DNA of 64,000 nucleotides. Source: an uncultured Draconibacterium sp. Its GTDB lineage: Bacteria; Bacteroidota; Bacteroidia; Bacteroidales; Prolixibacteraceae. Below, piece after piece: positions 55,769 through 64,000 of the stretch; position 1 is the first letter of the stretch, and the number at the start of each line of letters is the position of its first letter. The position numbers and the translations under genes were made by a program. The notes under the pieces are model-generated. The model was not told the DNA's origin. It saw only the letters and a list, made by a program, of their open reading frames with translations, and did no database searches. The stretch spans positions 2,273,001 through 2,337,000 of the forward strand of contig NZ_OY776414.1 of NCBI RefSeq assembly GCF_963675585.1, in the 5' to 3' direction.

Positions 55769-56539
55769 TTATTGTGCTACAAAGGTATATTGTATGCTGC
55801 CTTTTTGAGAAGCCGGGGCATTTGGGCCTGAATTGAACACAGTTCTGGAAGCTGCTTCCTGTGCATACAAAAGTATTTGTTTATCGCGAATAGAATTATT
55901 TTGCCTGGCAACCGCTTCTGTCACTTTCCCGGCCTGATTAACTTTTATATCAACTGTAACTGTTCCTCCTCCCTGAGCCAGGTAAACCGGAACAGGTAAG
56001 CTTAAATGATAGCGATTTTCGAGAAAATATATTATGTTGCTTTCACCTGTATAAATAATATTTTTAATTGAGTCAGGATCCATACCTTCGGTTGTTTCAA
56101 CAGGCATCTTTATATCGCTAAGATCCACAATTTCTTTCGAAAGTTGGTTGTTAACATCTGACACCAGTTTTTGTGCTGCTTCTAATTCCTTTACATATTC
56201 ATCGTCAAAAAACTCATCAGCCGATTTTGTGGTATTCTCCGTTGCACTTTGATTTGAAGCAATATTACTTCGATTATTGTAGTTTTCTTTGTCTGTTCTT
56301 ACTTCCGTTTTTTCTTCCAAACTTTCTTCTTCAACTTCCGGGTCCTGTATTATATCCGGAAACTCAATCAAAATGGCCTCTTCTTTTACATTCCCTTTAA
56401 TATCTACATCGCTTAACAGAAATGCACCAAAAAGTAAAATATGAAACACCAGCGTCCCCATAACGCCGTATATATTTTGCCGGTATATTTTGATGAATTT
56501 TTGCACCAAACAAAAATAGAAAATTAAGTTTGATATCAT
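55769..56539 (-). CDS. TonB-family energy transducer-like protein
   Basis: 256 residues from the ATG at 56539; the longer frame to 56665 crosses a terminator and is rejected. One N-terminal membrane helix (about 25-47, GVMGTLVFHILLFGAFLL), an acidic/Glu-rich linker in place of the usual Pro-rich one, and a C-terminal TonB-like domain with GGGTVTVDIKVNQAGKVTEA and RTVFNSGPNAP. It may energise outer-membrane receptors such as the SusC of this window. No ExbB/ExbD genes nearby. Confidence 0.75.
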   Translation of the reverse strand: MISNLIFYFCLVQKFIKIYRQNIYGVMGTLVFHILLFGAFLLSDVDIKGNVKEEAILIEFPDIIQDPEVEEESLEEKTEVRTDKENYNNRSNIASNQSATENTTKSADEFFDDEYVKELEAAQKLVSDVNNQLSKEIVDLSDIKMPVETTEGMDPDSIKNIIYTGESNIIYFLENRYHLSLPVPVYLAQGGGTVTVDIKVNQAGKVTEAVARQNNSIRDKQILLYAQEAASRTVFNSGPNAPASQKGSIQYTFVAQ

Positions 56540-56630
56540 TTTATGAATACTCTGAAAGTAAGAATTATTAATGACTGCCCAAGCCACTGACATCCTTTCA
56601 TTCAACTTTAGTCGACGTTCACATATTAAA

Positions 56631-56660
56631 AAAGGTGCTAACCGCACAGTTAGCACCTTT
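56631..56660 (-). terminator. terminator after the isomerase gene
   Basis: Perfect 12-bp stem (56631-56642 with 56649-56660), loop CGCACA; the minus side ends in six T. It is 20 bases after the stop of the isomerase-like gene. Confidence 0.88.
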
Positions 56661-56680
56661 CTCAAGCAATTGGGTATAAT

Positions 56681-57514
56681 TTACTTTGTAGCTTCCAACA
56701 TAGCTCTAAAATACCCTATCGATTCGGCAATTCCCATAAAAGGATTGTCCATATTTCTTTCGTGTTCCAAACTAATTACACCGGTATAATTTACTTCTCT
56801 CATCATTTTAACCAAAGCAGGAAAATCTATGATACCACGCCCCACTTCAACCGAGTAACCAAGTTTTGTCGGTCCGGTTACATCCTTTAAATGCATATCG
56901 AACACACGCGTGTGGTATTTTTTTAAATCAGCAACGGGATCTTTGCCATTGCGCGTATCGTGGCCAATATCCAAACACATTCCAATTCTGGGATCCAAAT
57001 CTTTTGTATGCTCCCAAACGTCATCCGCATCCTGATAAATTTCAATGTCAGGTCCGTGTAAATGTATGGCATAATTAAAACCGTATTCTTTCACTTTTTC
57101 TTCAACATAAGGCAATAGTTCGTAAGATGGTACTCCAACAATAGTAGTAACCCCTACTCTTTTCGCATAATCAAAATACTTGTCAATCTCTTCTTTACTT
57201 TTCATATACAAAGGGCCAACGGCATATCCTTTTACACCATATTCGGCACATTTTTTATGAAATGCGGCAATTTCCTCTGAAGTACTTTCTACGGGTAAAT
57301 GAAAATCTTTGATACATAAATAGTGTACATCGCAACGTTGGAGGGTTTCAAGAGTTGTTTGTAAGTCGAATTTAACAAAAGTGTACCCTGCAACTCCAAG
57401 CTTAAATACTTCTGTTGTTTCTGGTGCAGGACGCGGAGCAGGACGTTCTGAATTTTGTGCGAGAGTGCTTAGCGTAAAGAGTACTGCTAAACAAAGCAAG
57501 AATATTTTATTCAT
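56681..57514 (-). CDS. secreted sugar phosphate isomerase/epimerase-like protein
   Basis: 277 residues with a signal peptide (1-19, ending LSTLAQ) and a xylose-isomerase-like TIM barrel: GVAGYTFVKFDLQ, HYLCIKDFHLP, GMCLDIGHDTRNG, FDMHLKDVTG and SLEHERNMDNP, with His/Asp/Glu metal ligands. A periplasmic location is unusual for an enzyme of this type but common in Bacteroidota glycan loci with Gfo/Idh oxidoreductases, several of which lie nearby. Substrate not known. Confidence 0.87.
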   Translation of the reverse strand: MNKIFLLCLAVLFTLSTLAQNSERPAPRPAPETTEVFKLGVAGYTFVKFDLQTTLETLQRCDVHYLCIKDFHLPVESTSEEIAAFHKKCAEYGVKGYAVGPLYMKSKEEIDKYFDYAKRVGVTTIVGVPSYELLPYVEEKVKEYGFNYAIHLHGPDIEIYQDADDVWEHTKDLDPRIGMCLDIGHDTRNGKDPVADLKKYHTRVFDMHLKDVTGPTKLGYSVEVGRGIIDFPALVKMMREVNYTGVISLEHERNMDNPFMGIAESIGYFRAMLEATK

Positions 57515-57714
57515 ATCAATTTATTTAGTTGATTACAGATTGACGTAAAAGTAACAAATTTACTCCTGCCTGATAGTATCAACCAAATATTATCGAATTG
57601 AAAGCAATGCTTATAATAAATCCTACTGTCACTTTGTTGTTATACCGGTTGCAGAAACGGTTAAACAAAATAATTTTGGATCGGTATTACAATCAAAAAC
57701 GCAACAAATCTATT

Positions 57715-57915
57715 TTATAAGGTTTGCCATCTGGTAGTAGTATTGTAATTAAAAGCATACTCCTCTGTGCTTTTTAATTCCTCAATTGAAGCGACCTCTT
57801 CAGCCATTTCTTTAAGCGATTCGCAGGCATGACTAATCTCATTTTTTTGCACTTTAAAGAATTTTTTCTTTATTTGATCACCCAAGCAAGTAAAAAATGT
57901 TTTGAACCTTTCCAT
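57715..57915 (-). CDS. small hypothetical protein downstream of rex
   Basis: 66 residues, start 18 bases after the Rex stop on the same strand. Basic and amphipathic N-terminal helix (MERFKTFFTCLGDQIKKKFF) and an acidic middle (EMAEEVASIEEL). No recognised family. Probably cotranscribed with rex. Confidence 0.55.
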   Translation of the reverse strand: MERFKTFFTCLGDQIKKKFFKVQKNEISHACESLKEMAEEVASIEELKSTEEYAFNYNTTTRWQTL

Positions 57916-57933
57916 AATTATATTTTTAAAACG

Positions 57934-58587
57934 TTAATTTTCGGAATCATTTAATCGACTTAACAGCACAGCAGCGAATGAACTCATCGACGTATTCTGA
58001 ACAATAATGTCTTCCGGAAGTACAAGGTTTGTGTGCGTAAAATTCCAAATGGCTTTTACCCCACAATTCACCAAATCTTCAGCCACATCCTGAGCCACAT
58101 TATTAGGTGTTGTTAAGATTGCAATTTTCACATCCAGGCGATTCGACAAATGGAATAACTTATTGTATTCCAACACATGAGTACCGCCAATGTGCTGCCC
58201 GATTTTGTCTTTGTTTACATCGAAAGCTGCAATAATTTTAATACCTAATGTTTGATGCTCCTGATATGCCATCAGAGCCGAACCAAGATTTCCGGCTCCT
58301 ACCAGAAAAGCCTCATTTAGACGATTAAAGCCTAAATACTCTTCCAGAGCGTGACACAGTTCATATGTATTGTAACCTACCCTGGGTTTGCCTTTAATTC
58401 CGGTAACCGACAAATCTTTTACAACCTGTGTTGGATCGCATTTTAATGCTTTGCCAATGGTAGGAGCCGACACATTTAATACGCCATCTTCACGCACTTT
58501 TTCAAGAAAAAACAAATACCCCGGCAACCTGCGTAAAGTTGGTTCCGGTACCTGATTTCTCATTTTTTCTTTTCTTGATGCGCTCAT
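57934..58587 (-). CDS. rex: redox-sensing transcriptional repressor Rex
   Basis: 217 residues from the ATG at 58587 (a GTG at 58599 is possible). Winged-helix N-terminus with VPEPTLRRLPGYLFFLEKV and SAPTIGKALKCDPTQVVKDLS, then a Rossmann NAD(H)-binding domain with LVGAGNLGSALMAY and ILTTPNNVAQDVAEDLV. It represses fermentative or respiratory genes when NAD+ is high. I did not identify its operators in this window. Confidence 0.94.
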   Translation of the reverse strand: MSASRKEKMRNQVPEPTLRRLPGYLFFLEKVREDGVLNVSAPTIGKALKCDPTQVVKDLSVTGIKGKPRVGYNTYELCHALEEYLGFNRLNEAFLVGAGNLGSALMAYQEHQTLGIKIIAAFDVNKDKIGQHIGGTHVLEYNKLFHLSNRLDVKIAILTTPNNVAQDVAEDLVNCGVKAIWNFTHTNLVLPEDIIVQNTSMSSFAAVLLSRLNDSEN

Positions 58588-58599
58588 AACTTTGTACAC

Positions 58600-59044
58600 T
58601 ACTTTGTGTTTCCTAAATTCATTTTAAAAATAACTATAATTCGTTTAAAGAATTTTTTCTTTATTAAAAAGTCACTCTTGTTAACTGAAATTTAAAATTC
58701 GAATGGACTAAAAAACGGTTTGCAATGAGCAGATTACAATTTATAATATAAGCTGTAATTCTTATCATTCATTAATCAGTATAAATTAAATTCTTCTCAT
58801 TACAACAATTGTTTACCTATAAAAAACAGCCTACTTCGCTAATTGTTTACATCTGAAATTGAAATAAAAATTGCTGATTCTGTTTTCGAAATTATTATTT
58901 ATCTTATTTGAATGGTTTCTATTGTCTTATAATGTTCTAGGCGCAAAATACAAACTTTAAACGGCAATTAATAACCGCGGTTTCAACAACACACATTCCG
59001 GTTAAAATCCACACCTAAAAAAATAGAAAAGCAACGAGGCTACT
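58600..59044. other. intergenic region upstream of rex
   Basis: 445 very AT-rich bases. No gene, hairpin or confident operator seen. It should include the rex promoter and the 3' end of the oxidoreductase transcript. Confidence 0.4.
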
Positions 59045-60049
59045 TTAAAAAAAGAGTTCTTGATCGTGGTCAGGAAAAAATATACCGGCATCTACTCGAA
59101 TCCGATCCAGAATTCCCACTAATTTCATACTCATTTCCCAACTCATTTTAGGACTTTCAATTAATTCAGAATCCAGACACTCCATTACATGCTTTGCTTC
59201 GTACTGATAACCAAATCCTTCACGATGCTGCGATTCAATGGTACGCAACTCCCCTCCCTCTTTCCAAATTGTTATATCGGTTGGAGTGTACCACCGCGGA
59301 TTTAAAACGAGATAACCTTTTTCGCATAAATATTCGGTCTGAGTTGGCGAATAAGATGAAAAACTTGAAGTTAAGTTGGCCATTTCACCATTTTGATACT
59401 GAAAAATAATATTTATACTTTCTTCGGTACCCGTAGAACTAAATTCAGCAAACGACTTAATTGTATCTGGTACTCCGAGTGACGACAACGCTGCGAATAC
59501 CGGATAAATTCCAATATCCAGTAATGAACCGCCACCCAGTTTTGGATTGTACAATCGTTTATCCTCAAGAACAGGAGCATTAAAAGCAAAGTCGGAGCGA
59601 ACAATCTTTAATTTACCTAACTCTCCTGAATTCAGGATTTCCATTGCCTGGTTAAAGCTGGGCTGAAACATGGTCCAAAAGGCTTCCATTAAAAAGGTAT
59701 TGTTGTCCTTTGCACAGGCAATCATCTCTTCAACTTCATGTACATTCATTGCAAATGCCTTTTCACATAAAACCGCTTTCTTATTTTTTAAACAAAGTAA
59801 AGTGTGTTTATGATGAAACGAATGTGGTGTTGCAATATAAACAACATCTACATTTTTGTCAGCTACCATTTCTTCATAACTACCGTAAGCAACTTCAAAG
59901 CCAAAATCGTTGGCAAAATTCTGTGCGCGTTCCAGGTTACGTGAAGATGCAGCATACAGTTTTGCATTTGGCAGTAGTTTTAAATCATTAGCAAACTTTG
60001 TGGCAATTTTACCACATCCCAAGATTGCCCAATTGTATATCTTACTCAT
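59045..60049 (-). CDS. Gfo/Idh/MocA-family oxidoreductase
   Basis: 334 residues, no signal peptide. N-terminal Rossmann fold with WAILGCGKIATKFANDL, VYIATPHSFHHKHTLLCL and CEKAFAMNVHEVEEMI (the EKP-like motif here has Ala for Pro), then a C-terminal domain with GGGSLLDIGIYPVFAALSSLG. Oxidises or reduces a sugar or polyol with NAD(P). The substrate is unknown; it lies next to a sodium symporter in the same direction. Confidence 0.92.
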   Translation of the reverse strand: MSKIYNWAILGCGKIATKFANDLKLLPNAKLYAASSRNLERAQNFANDFGFEVAYGSYEEMVADKNVDVVYIATPHSFHHKHTLLCLKNKKAVLCEKAFAMNVHEVEEMIACAKDNNTFLMEAFWTMFQPSFNQAMEILNSGELGKLKIVRSDFAFNAPVLEDKRLYNPKLGGGSLLDIGIYPVFAALSSLGVPDTIKSFAEFSSTGTEESINIIFQYQNGEMANLTSSFSSYSPTQTEYLCEKGYLVLNPRWYTPTDITIWKEGGELRTIESQHREGFGYQYEAKHVMECLDSELIESPKMSWEMSMKLVGILDRIRVDAGIFFPDHDQELFF

Positions 60050-60196
60050 ATTTTTCGGATGTTATTTCGTTTGTTCCAGTTTTAAATAGAATTTCAATTT
60101 CACTCGTAATAAAAACTGAAGGCTAAAATAACGATTTATAAGAACTACAGCCACATAATTAAGAGCAAGCAGCAATCAAATTGACATTAAATGCCA

Positions 60197-62026
60197 CTAT
60201 TCATCAGGCAAGGTGTCCCACCAGGTTTTTTTCATAATAAAGGCACAAACTGCAGTAACTCCTATTGCGATCCAAATTGGAATTGCTTCCTGCAAAACAA
60301 CATAAATGGGTAAAGCCACCAAAGCAGTTTGTCCAATTGTTCCCAGTACCACGTTCAACATATCGCGTTTAAAATTTCTATTAACATCGAATTCGGGATT
60401 ATCTGCCAGAACTTTCTTTTTTACTGGCCCCCAAAATCCCCAAGGGCGCACTGTTGAATAGAATTCTTTTAAGGTTTTTTCATCGGTAGGTTTGGTTAAG
60501 AAAGTTCCTAACAAAGCTCCAAAGAGCGAAATAATAAGTAACCATGGGAAGTAATACAAGTCGAGTGTTTCTGAAAAAACATAGGGAAAAATTAGCGCTG
60601 GCACCAACCCAAAAACCATTCCCCAGAAATAGCCGTAGCCGTTAAATCGCCACCAGTACCATTTTAGTACATTCGACACTACGTAACTTCCATAAAGCGC
60701 AGAAACGATCCATTGCAGAACACTGTTGACATCTTGAGCAAACAAACCAAAAATAATACTTACAATAACCACAACAACTCCGGTTATATAATTCATATTT
60801 TTAATTTGTTTGTTGTTGGCTTCCGGTTTTAAATAGCGTAAATAAATATCGTTAACAATATAAGCCTGGGCAGCATTTAATGTTCCGGCAAAAGTTGAAT
60901 TAAAAGCCGCCAGCAACCCGGCAAGTAACAAACCCATAAAACCTACAGGCACAAATTCGGCAATTGCAGATGGCAAAATTTGTTCAAAATCAATTTGACC
61001 GGCAACCAGAAGATTTAATTCATCATAGTATAATAAGGCTAAAATTGCGAATCCGGCAATCATAAAGTAGCGGATAGGCATCAACACAACCGAAACAAAA
61101 CCACTCATTTTAGCCGCTTCTTTTGGCGATTTGGTTGAAAGTATTTTTTGCATGTCGTAAGTTGGAGCCGGACCTGCTATTGACACCAAAACTCCCTTAA
61201 AAACCATCATCATAAAAAAGATGGTGAACAAGGAATAACCATCACTGGCGATTTTAGCATTAACTTCGTCGATAACTCCTTTCCAGTCAAGCGAACTAAG
61301 ATCCCATCCAAAAAATGGAGATGACCAGCCATCCGGAACATTCAGCGTTTCAACACTTAGTGCTTTCATGGCCAAAACGCCAATAAGAATTGCTGAAACA
61401 GTCATTATTATGTACTGTAAAACATCTGCCCAAACAATACTTGTCATTCCTCCTAAAACAGCGTAAAAAACAGCAAAAAGCGTAAACAGAATTCCATAAA
61501 TATGAGGGACATATTCCAGTGGCACATTAAATGGCAAATGCGGAGCCACTATATCCCAGGGAATAAAAATCATTACAAACTTTCCAAGCCCGATAAATCC
61601 GTAAGCCAAATACCCAAGGCACATAATTAATGCAAATACAACTACTACACCATGCGAGAGATTGCTATCGCGCGATCGGCCAAATCGGGTATTAATCCAC
61701 TCGGCACCGGTAGTTACTTTCGAACGTCGCAACCAAACACTTAAAAATACCATTAAAAAAACCTGGTTAAAAACAGGCCACAACCACGGAATCCAAATAC
61801 TTTTTAAACCATAAACAAAAAGTAAAGTTACGAGCCACATTGTTCCGGAAATATCAAACATTCCCGAGGCATTGGACAATCCGAGCATGTACCAGGGCAA
61901 TTTATTCCCTCCTAAAAGATAATTTGATTTACTTTTTTGAGCGGCCTTTTTAAGCACCAGGCCAATTACAACGGTAGAAATCAGGTAGGCAAAAATAATT
62001 ACAATGTCAACAACGGTTAGTTTCAT
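60197..62026 (-). CDS. sodium:solute symporter (SSS family)
   Basis: 609 residues with about 14-15 membrane helices from the extreme N-terminus. SSS features include VTTGAEWINTRFGRSRDSN, GLLLAGLLAAFNSTFAGTLNAAQAY and a long cytoplasmic C-terminus. The first half has a Na+ site pattern WLVTLLFVYGLK. It takes up a sugar or polyol with Na+. The gene is 147 bases upstream of the oxidoreductase on the same strand, so uptake and oxidation are probably linked. Confidence 0.93.
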   Translation of the reverse strand: MKLTVVDIVIIFAYLISTVVIGLVLKKAAQKSKSNYLLGGNKLPWYMLGLSNASGMFDISGTMWLVTLLFVYGLKSIWIPWLWPVFNQVFLMVFLSVWLRRSKVTTGAEWINTRFGRSRDSNLSHGVVVVFALIMCLGYLAYGFIGLGKFVMIFIPWDIVAPHLPFNVPLEYVPHIYGILFTLFAVFYAVLGGMTSIVWADVLQYIIMTVSAILIGVLAMKALSVETLNVPDGWSSPFFGWDLSSLDWKGVIDEVNAKIASDGYSLFTIFFMMMVFKGVLVSIAGPAPTYDMQKILSTKSPKEAAKMSGFVSVVLMPIRYFMIAGFAILALLYYDELNLLVAGQIDFEQILPSAIAEFVPVGFMGLLLAGLLAAFNSTFAGTLNAAQAYIVNDIYLRYLKPEANNKQIKNMNYITGVVVVIVSIIFGLFAQDVNSVLQWIVSALYGSYVVSNVLKWYWWRFNGYGYFWGMVFGLVPALIFPYVFSETLDLYYFPWLLIISLFGALLGTFLTKPTDEKTLKEFYSTVRPWGFWGPVKKKVLADNPEFDVNRNFKRDMLNVVLGTIGQTALVALPIYVVLQEAIPIWIAIGVTAVCAFIMKKTWWDTLPDE

Positions 62027-62210
62027 TATTGGTTGATTTATTTATAACAAAACGGTATCTCAAACCAGTCTTGTATTGGTTCTTGTAACAATTACAATGC
62101 TAATAAATTAAGTAGCAAAACAAAAATTAAAACAATCATAAAATTTCAATACCTAATTATTTTGATTCTCAGATAAAATCTTCCAATTTTACAGGCAACT
62201 TAGACCAACT

Positions 62211-62420
62211 ATGAACAGATATTATTTCATTCATATATTCCTGTTGCTGGTTTCCTGTGGAGAAAATCAATCAATATTAGAATCAACCACAAAACCAGGT
62301 AAAAAGTCATGGAAAATAAATACCATGAAAGAGGATTCCATTAGCGACCAATCCGGATATTCACATAAAATTTCGTTTTTATTACCCGATTTGGATTTTC
62401 TAAAGGCTGAATTAACATAG
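62211..62420 (+). CDS. small putative lipoprotein
   Basis: 69 residues starting MNRYYFIHIFLLLVSCGE, a clear lipoprotein signal with Cys16, then a short polar tail. No family recognised. It ends 51 bases before the secreted oxidoreductase gene and may be cotranscribed. The tail is short for a functional domain, so it could be a remnant. Confidence 0.5.
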   Translation: MNRYYFIHIFLLLVSCGENQSILESTTKPGKKSWKINTMKEDSISDQSGYSHKISFLLPDLDFLKAELT

Positions 62421-62471
62421 AAACAAAATTTCAAAACACTATACTTAAATCGATAACTAAATACCTTAAAA

Positions 62472-63770
62472 ATGAACAGGAGAAATTTCATTGGAAAAGC
62501 TGCAGCCGGAGCAGCAGCAGTTACAGTAATTCCTCGCCATGTTATGGGTGGAAGCGGTTTTGTTGCCGCAAACGACAAAATCAACCTGGCTTACATTGGA
62601 AACGGCAAACAAATTTACACCTTGCTGAATGGTATTAACAAATGCAAAGAAACGGTAGCAGTTGCAGCCTGCGATGTGTTCGAAAGCAAAATGAAAGCAT
62701 TTGTTGAAGTAGCCAAAAAGAACAATGCCGACAATGGTAAAAATGCTGAGATAAAACAGTATCACTATTACCGGGAATTGCTTGAAAACAAGGACATTGA
62801 TGCTGTGGTTGTTGCTACTCCCGACCACTGGCATGCACAAATTGTAGTTGATGCCGCCAAAGCAGGAAAAGACATTTACTGCGAAAAACCACTGGCTTTA
62901 ACTGTTTCAGAAGGTCGCGCAATGGTAAATGCCACCCGCAAATACGATCGTGTTTTCCAAACAGGAAATATGCAACGCTCGTGGCGCGATTTCCGCCATG
63001 CCGTAGAACTGGTTCGTAACGGTTATATTGGCGAAATTAAAGAGATCAATGTTAGTATTGGTGAGCCGATTAAACAATGCAGTTTACCTGTGCAGGAAAC
63101 TCCGGCTGGTCTGGATTGGAACGAATGGATCGGGCCATCGTTGTACCGTGGTTATCACGAAGATTTATGCCCGGTTGACGCCAATAATTCACCGTGGGCA
63201 TGGTGGCGAGGATACCGCGATTTTGGTGGTGGTTTAATTACCGACTGGGGTGCACACATGTTCGACATTGCTCAATGGGCTTTGGATATGGATTGTTCGG
63301 CACCCGTTAACTTCCTTCCACCTGAAAAACCGGGACAAACTCATGGGCTTACAATGGTGTATAAAAATGGTATTCGTATGAACCACAAAATTTGGGGAGG
63401 CGAAGGCGACGAAAATGGTGTTCAGTTTATTGGAACCGAAGGACGAATTGAAGTAAGCCGCAGCTTCCTGCGAACTTTCCCAAATGAAAAACGGGCAACT
63501 CAGGAGATTAAAAAAACAGACAAACGGGTTTATTACAGCGATAACCATTACCAGGATTGGGTAGATGCAATGAAAAACCGTAACCGTCCAATTTCTGATG
63601 TTGCAATAGGACATAGCACATCGGCATTGTGCAACGTGGCTAACATTGCCTATGAACTGCAGCGCCCATTGCTTTGGGATGCTGAAAAAGAACAATTCAC
63701 CGGCGATGCCTGGGCAAATATGTTGCTTGACCGTCCTTACCGTGGAAAATGGGATTATAAAAACTTCTAA
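62472..63770 (+). CDS. secreted Gfo/Idh/MocA-family oxidoreductase with Tat-like signal
   Basis: 432 residues. N-terminus NRRNFIGKAAAGAAAVTVIP is a twin-arginine-type signal, so it is exported folded with its cofactor. Then a Rossmann domain (AYIGNGKQIYTLLNGI), VVATPDHWHAQIV, CEKPLALTVSEGRAMV and a C-terminal domain with WWRGYRDFGGGLITDWGAHMFD. Such Tat-exported Gfo/Idh enzymes are frequent in Planctomycetes and Bacteroidota and act on glycans or polyols in the periplasm. It is divergent from the symporter. Confidence 0.93.
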   Translation: MNRRNFIGKAAAGAAAVTVIPRHVMGGSGFVAANDKINLAYIGNGKQIYTLLNGINKCKETVAVAACDVFESKMKAFVEVAKKNNADNGKNAEIKQYHYYRELLENKDIDAVVVATPDHWHAQIVVDAAKAGKDIYCEKPLALTVSEGRAMVNATRKYDRVFQTGNMQRSWRDFRHAVELVRNGYIGEIKEINVSIGEPIKQCSLPVQETPAGLDWNEWIGPSLYRGYHEDLCPVDANNSPWAWWRGYRDFGGGLITDWGAHMFDIAQWALDMDCSAPVNFLPPEKPGQTHGLTMVYKNGIRMNHKIWGGEGDENGVQFIGTEGRIEVSRSFLRTFPNEKRATQEIKKTDKRVYYSDNHYQDWVDAMKNRNRPISDVAIGHSTSALCNVANIAYELQRPLLWDAEKEQFTGDAWANMLLDRPYRGKWDYKNF

Positions 63771-63814
63771 TTCATAAAGCTGCGAATCAGCAAGCAGCAG
63801 CTCTGTTAAAAAAG

Positions 63815-63849
63815 AAGGATTCTGAATTAAAAAACAGAATCCTTTTTTT
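63815..63849. terminator. terminator after the secreted oxidoreductase
   Basis: AAGGATTCTG at 63815-63824 pairs with CAGAATCCTT at 63835-63844, then T-run to 63849; A-run on the other side, so it serves both strands. Confidence 0.85.
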
Positions 63850-63875
63850 AGCCTATTATTTGGAAAACTAACTAT

Positions 63876-64000
63876 TCACTTTATTTTTGCCAACTTCCTC
63901 ACCAGCATATTCAACACCAACTTTGGAATCCCGTACCCCAGCAGTATCAAAATACTTTTGAAACAATGAAAAACGCTGAGATTTACTTTGAGTACGTTTA
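63876..64000 (-). CDS. 3' end of an unidentified gene at the window edge
   Basis: About 41 codons to a TGA at 63876-63878. The visible end contains KSILILLGYGIPKLVLNMLV and RKLAKIK, hydrophobic then basic, as at the end of some glycosyltransferases or membrane proteins. A second frame is also open over most of this stretch, so the assignment is tentative. It is convergent to the secreted oxidoreductase across a bidirectional terminator, which supports a gene here. Confidence 0.35.
   Translation of the reverse strand, partial: NVLKVNLSVFHCFKSILILLGYGIPKLVLNMLVRKLAKIK

Noticed and set aside
55769-56665. Longer start of the TonB-like protein at 56665
   Set aside because: The extra 42 residues run through a terminator hairpin and carry no signal or membrane feature; the ATG at 56539 precedes the membrane helix.
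58600-59044. Rex operator search near rex
   Set aside because: Only partial TTGT-like words seen in AT-rich DNA; no symmetrical Rex site.
1-64000. tRNA, rRNA or CRISPR arrays
   Set aside because: No regular direct repeats with spacers and no rRNA-like or tRNA-like sequence noticed while reading.

Overview
The window looks like a piece of a Bacteroidota chromosome, probably a marine or sediment Marinilabiliales/Prolixibacteraceae-type organism. This is inferred from a SusC/SusD pair with a FecI/FecR regulator, many lipoproteins, sparse Shine-Dalgarno sequences, TAnnTTTG-like promoter boxes and AT-rich intergenic DNA. I saw no rRNA, tRNA or CRISPR array.

Layout. 1-9049 (minus) is a polysaccharide utilisation locus: an ECF sigma factor, a FecR anti-sigma factor, an STN-type SusC, a SusD, and the first half of a GH106-type alpha-L-rhamnosidase running off the left edge. 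9487-14645 adds an SGNH hydrolase and two S1 sulfatases around an ankyrin lipoprotein, so a sulfated rhamnose-containing glycan is a plausible substrate. 15068-17527 is a DUF5686-type outer membrane protein. 17914-24416 is a tight six-gene operon (PLP enzyme, DUF1611 P-loop protein, PP-loop enzyme with a Cys cluster, creatininase-family amidohydrolase, dipeptide epimerase, Ca/Na antiporter) that looks like an uncharacterised acidic amino acid or D-amino acid pathway. Housekeeping genes follow (purC, PhoH-like, a PspC miniprotein, mazG). 28089-32046 is a VTC / DUF4956 / DUF2490 / carbohydrate-binding cassette, then a LytS/LytTR two-component pair. 34433-38214 holds two DUF4230-type lipoproteins, a leaderless amidase with an SH3b domain and two small membrane proteins. 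An IS1634-family element (38279-39918) follows, flanked exactly by 83-bp imperfect direct repeats. Then come a LysM/periplasmic-binding protein, guaA, a frameshifted S41 peptidase, pnuC, cysE and an RNA methyltransferase.

The most interesting region is 48925-55361. Three tandem small genes (44, 45 and 49 codons), which standard gene finding is likely to miss, encode peptides with divergent leaders ending in Arg-Gly-Gly followed by an identical 17-residue tail, VEPPRSRDKDVYDFEEE. The tail codons differ only synonymously. The genes are divergent from a secreted, membrane-anchored TPR-CHAT (caspase-like) protein. About 4 kb away is an ECF sigma factor with an anti-sigma protein carrying about four anti-sigma-like repeats plus TPRs. 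A 17-bp identical motif, AAAAGGTAACCCTCTAT, lies upstream of both the peptide operon and the sigma operon, followed by a similar AT-rich -10-like sequence. This suggests one regulon: peptides, a CHAT protease and a dedicated sigma/anti-sigma pair. Between them is an anomalous GC-rich, palindrome-rich segment.

The right end (55769-64000) holds a TonB-like protein, a sugar isomerase/epimerase-like protein, Rex, two Gfo/Idh/MocA oxidoreductases and a sodium:solute symporter, probably for uptake and oxidation of a sugar or polyol, and the 3' end of a convergent gene at the edge.
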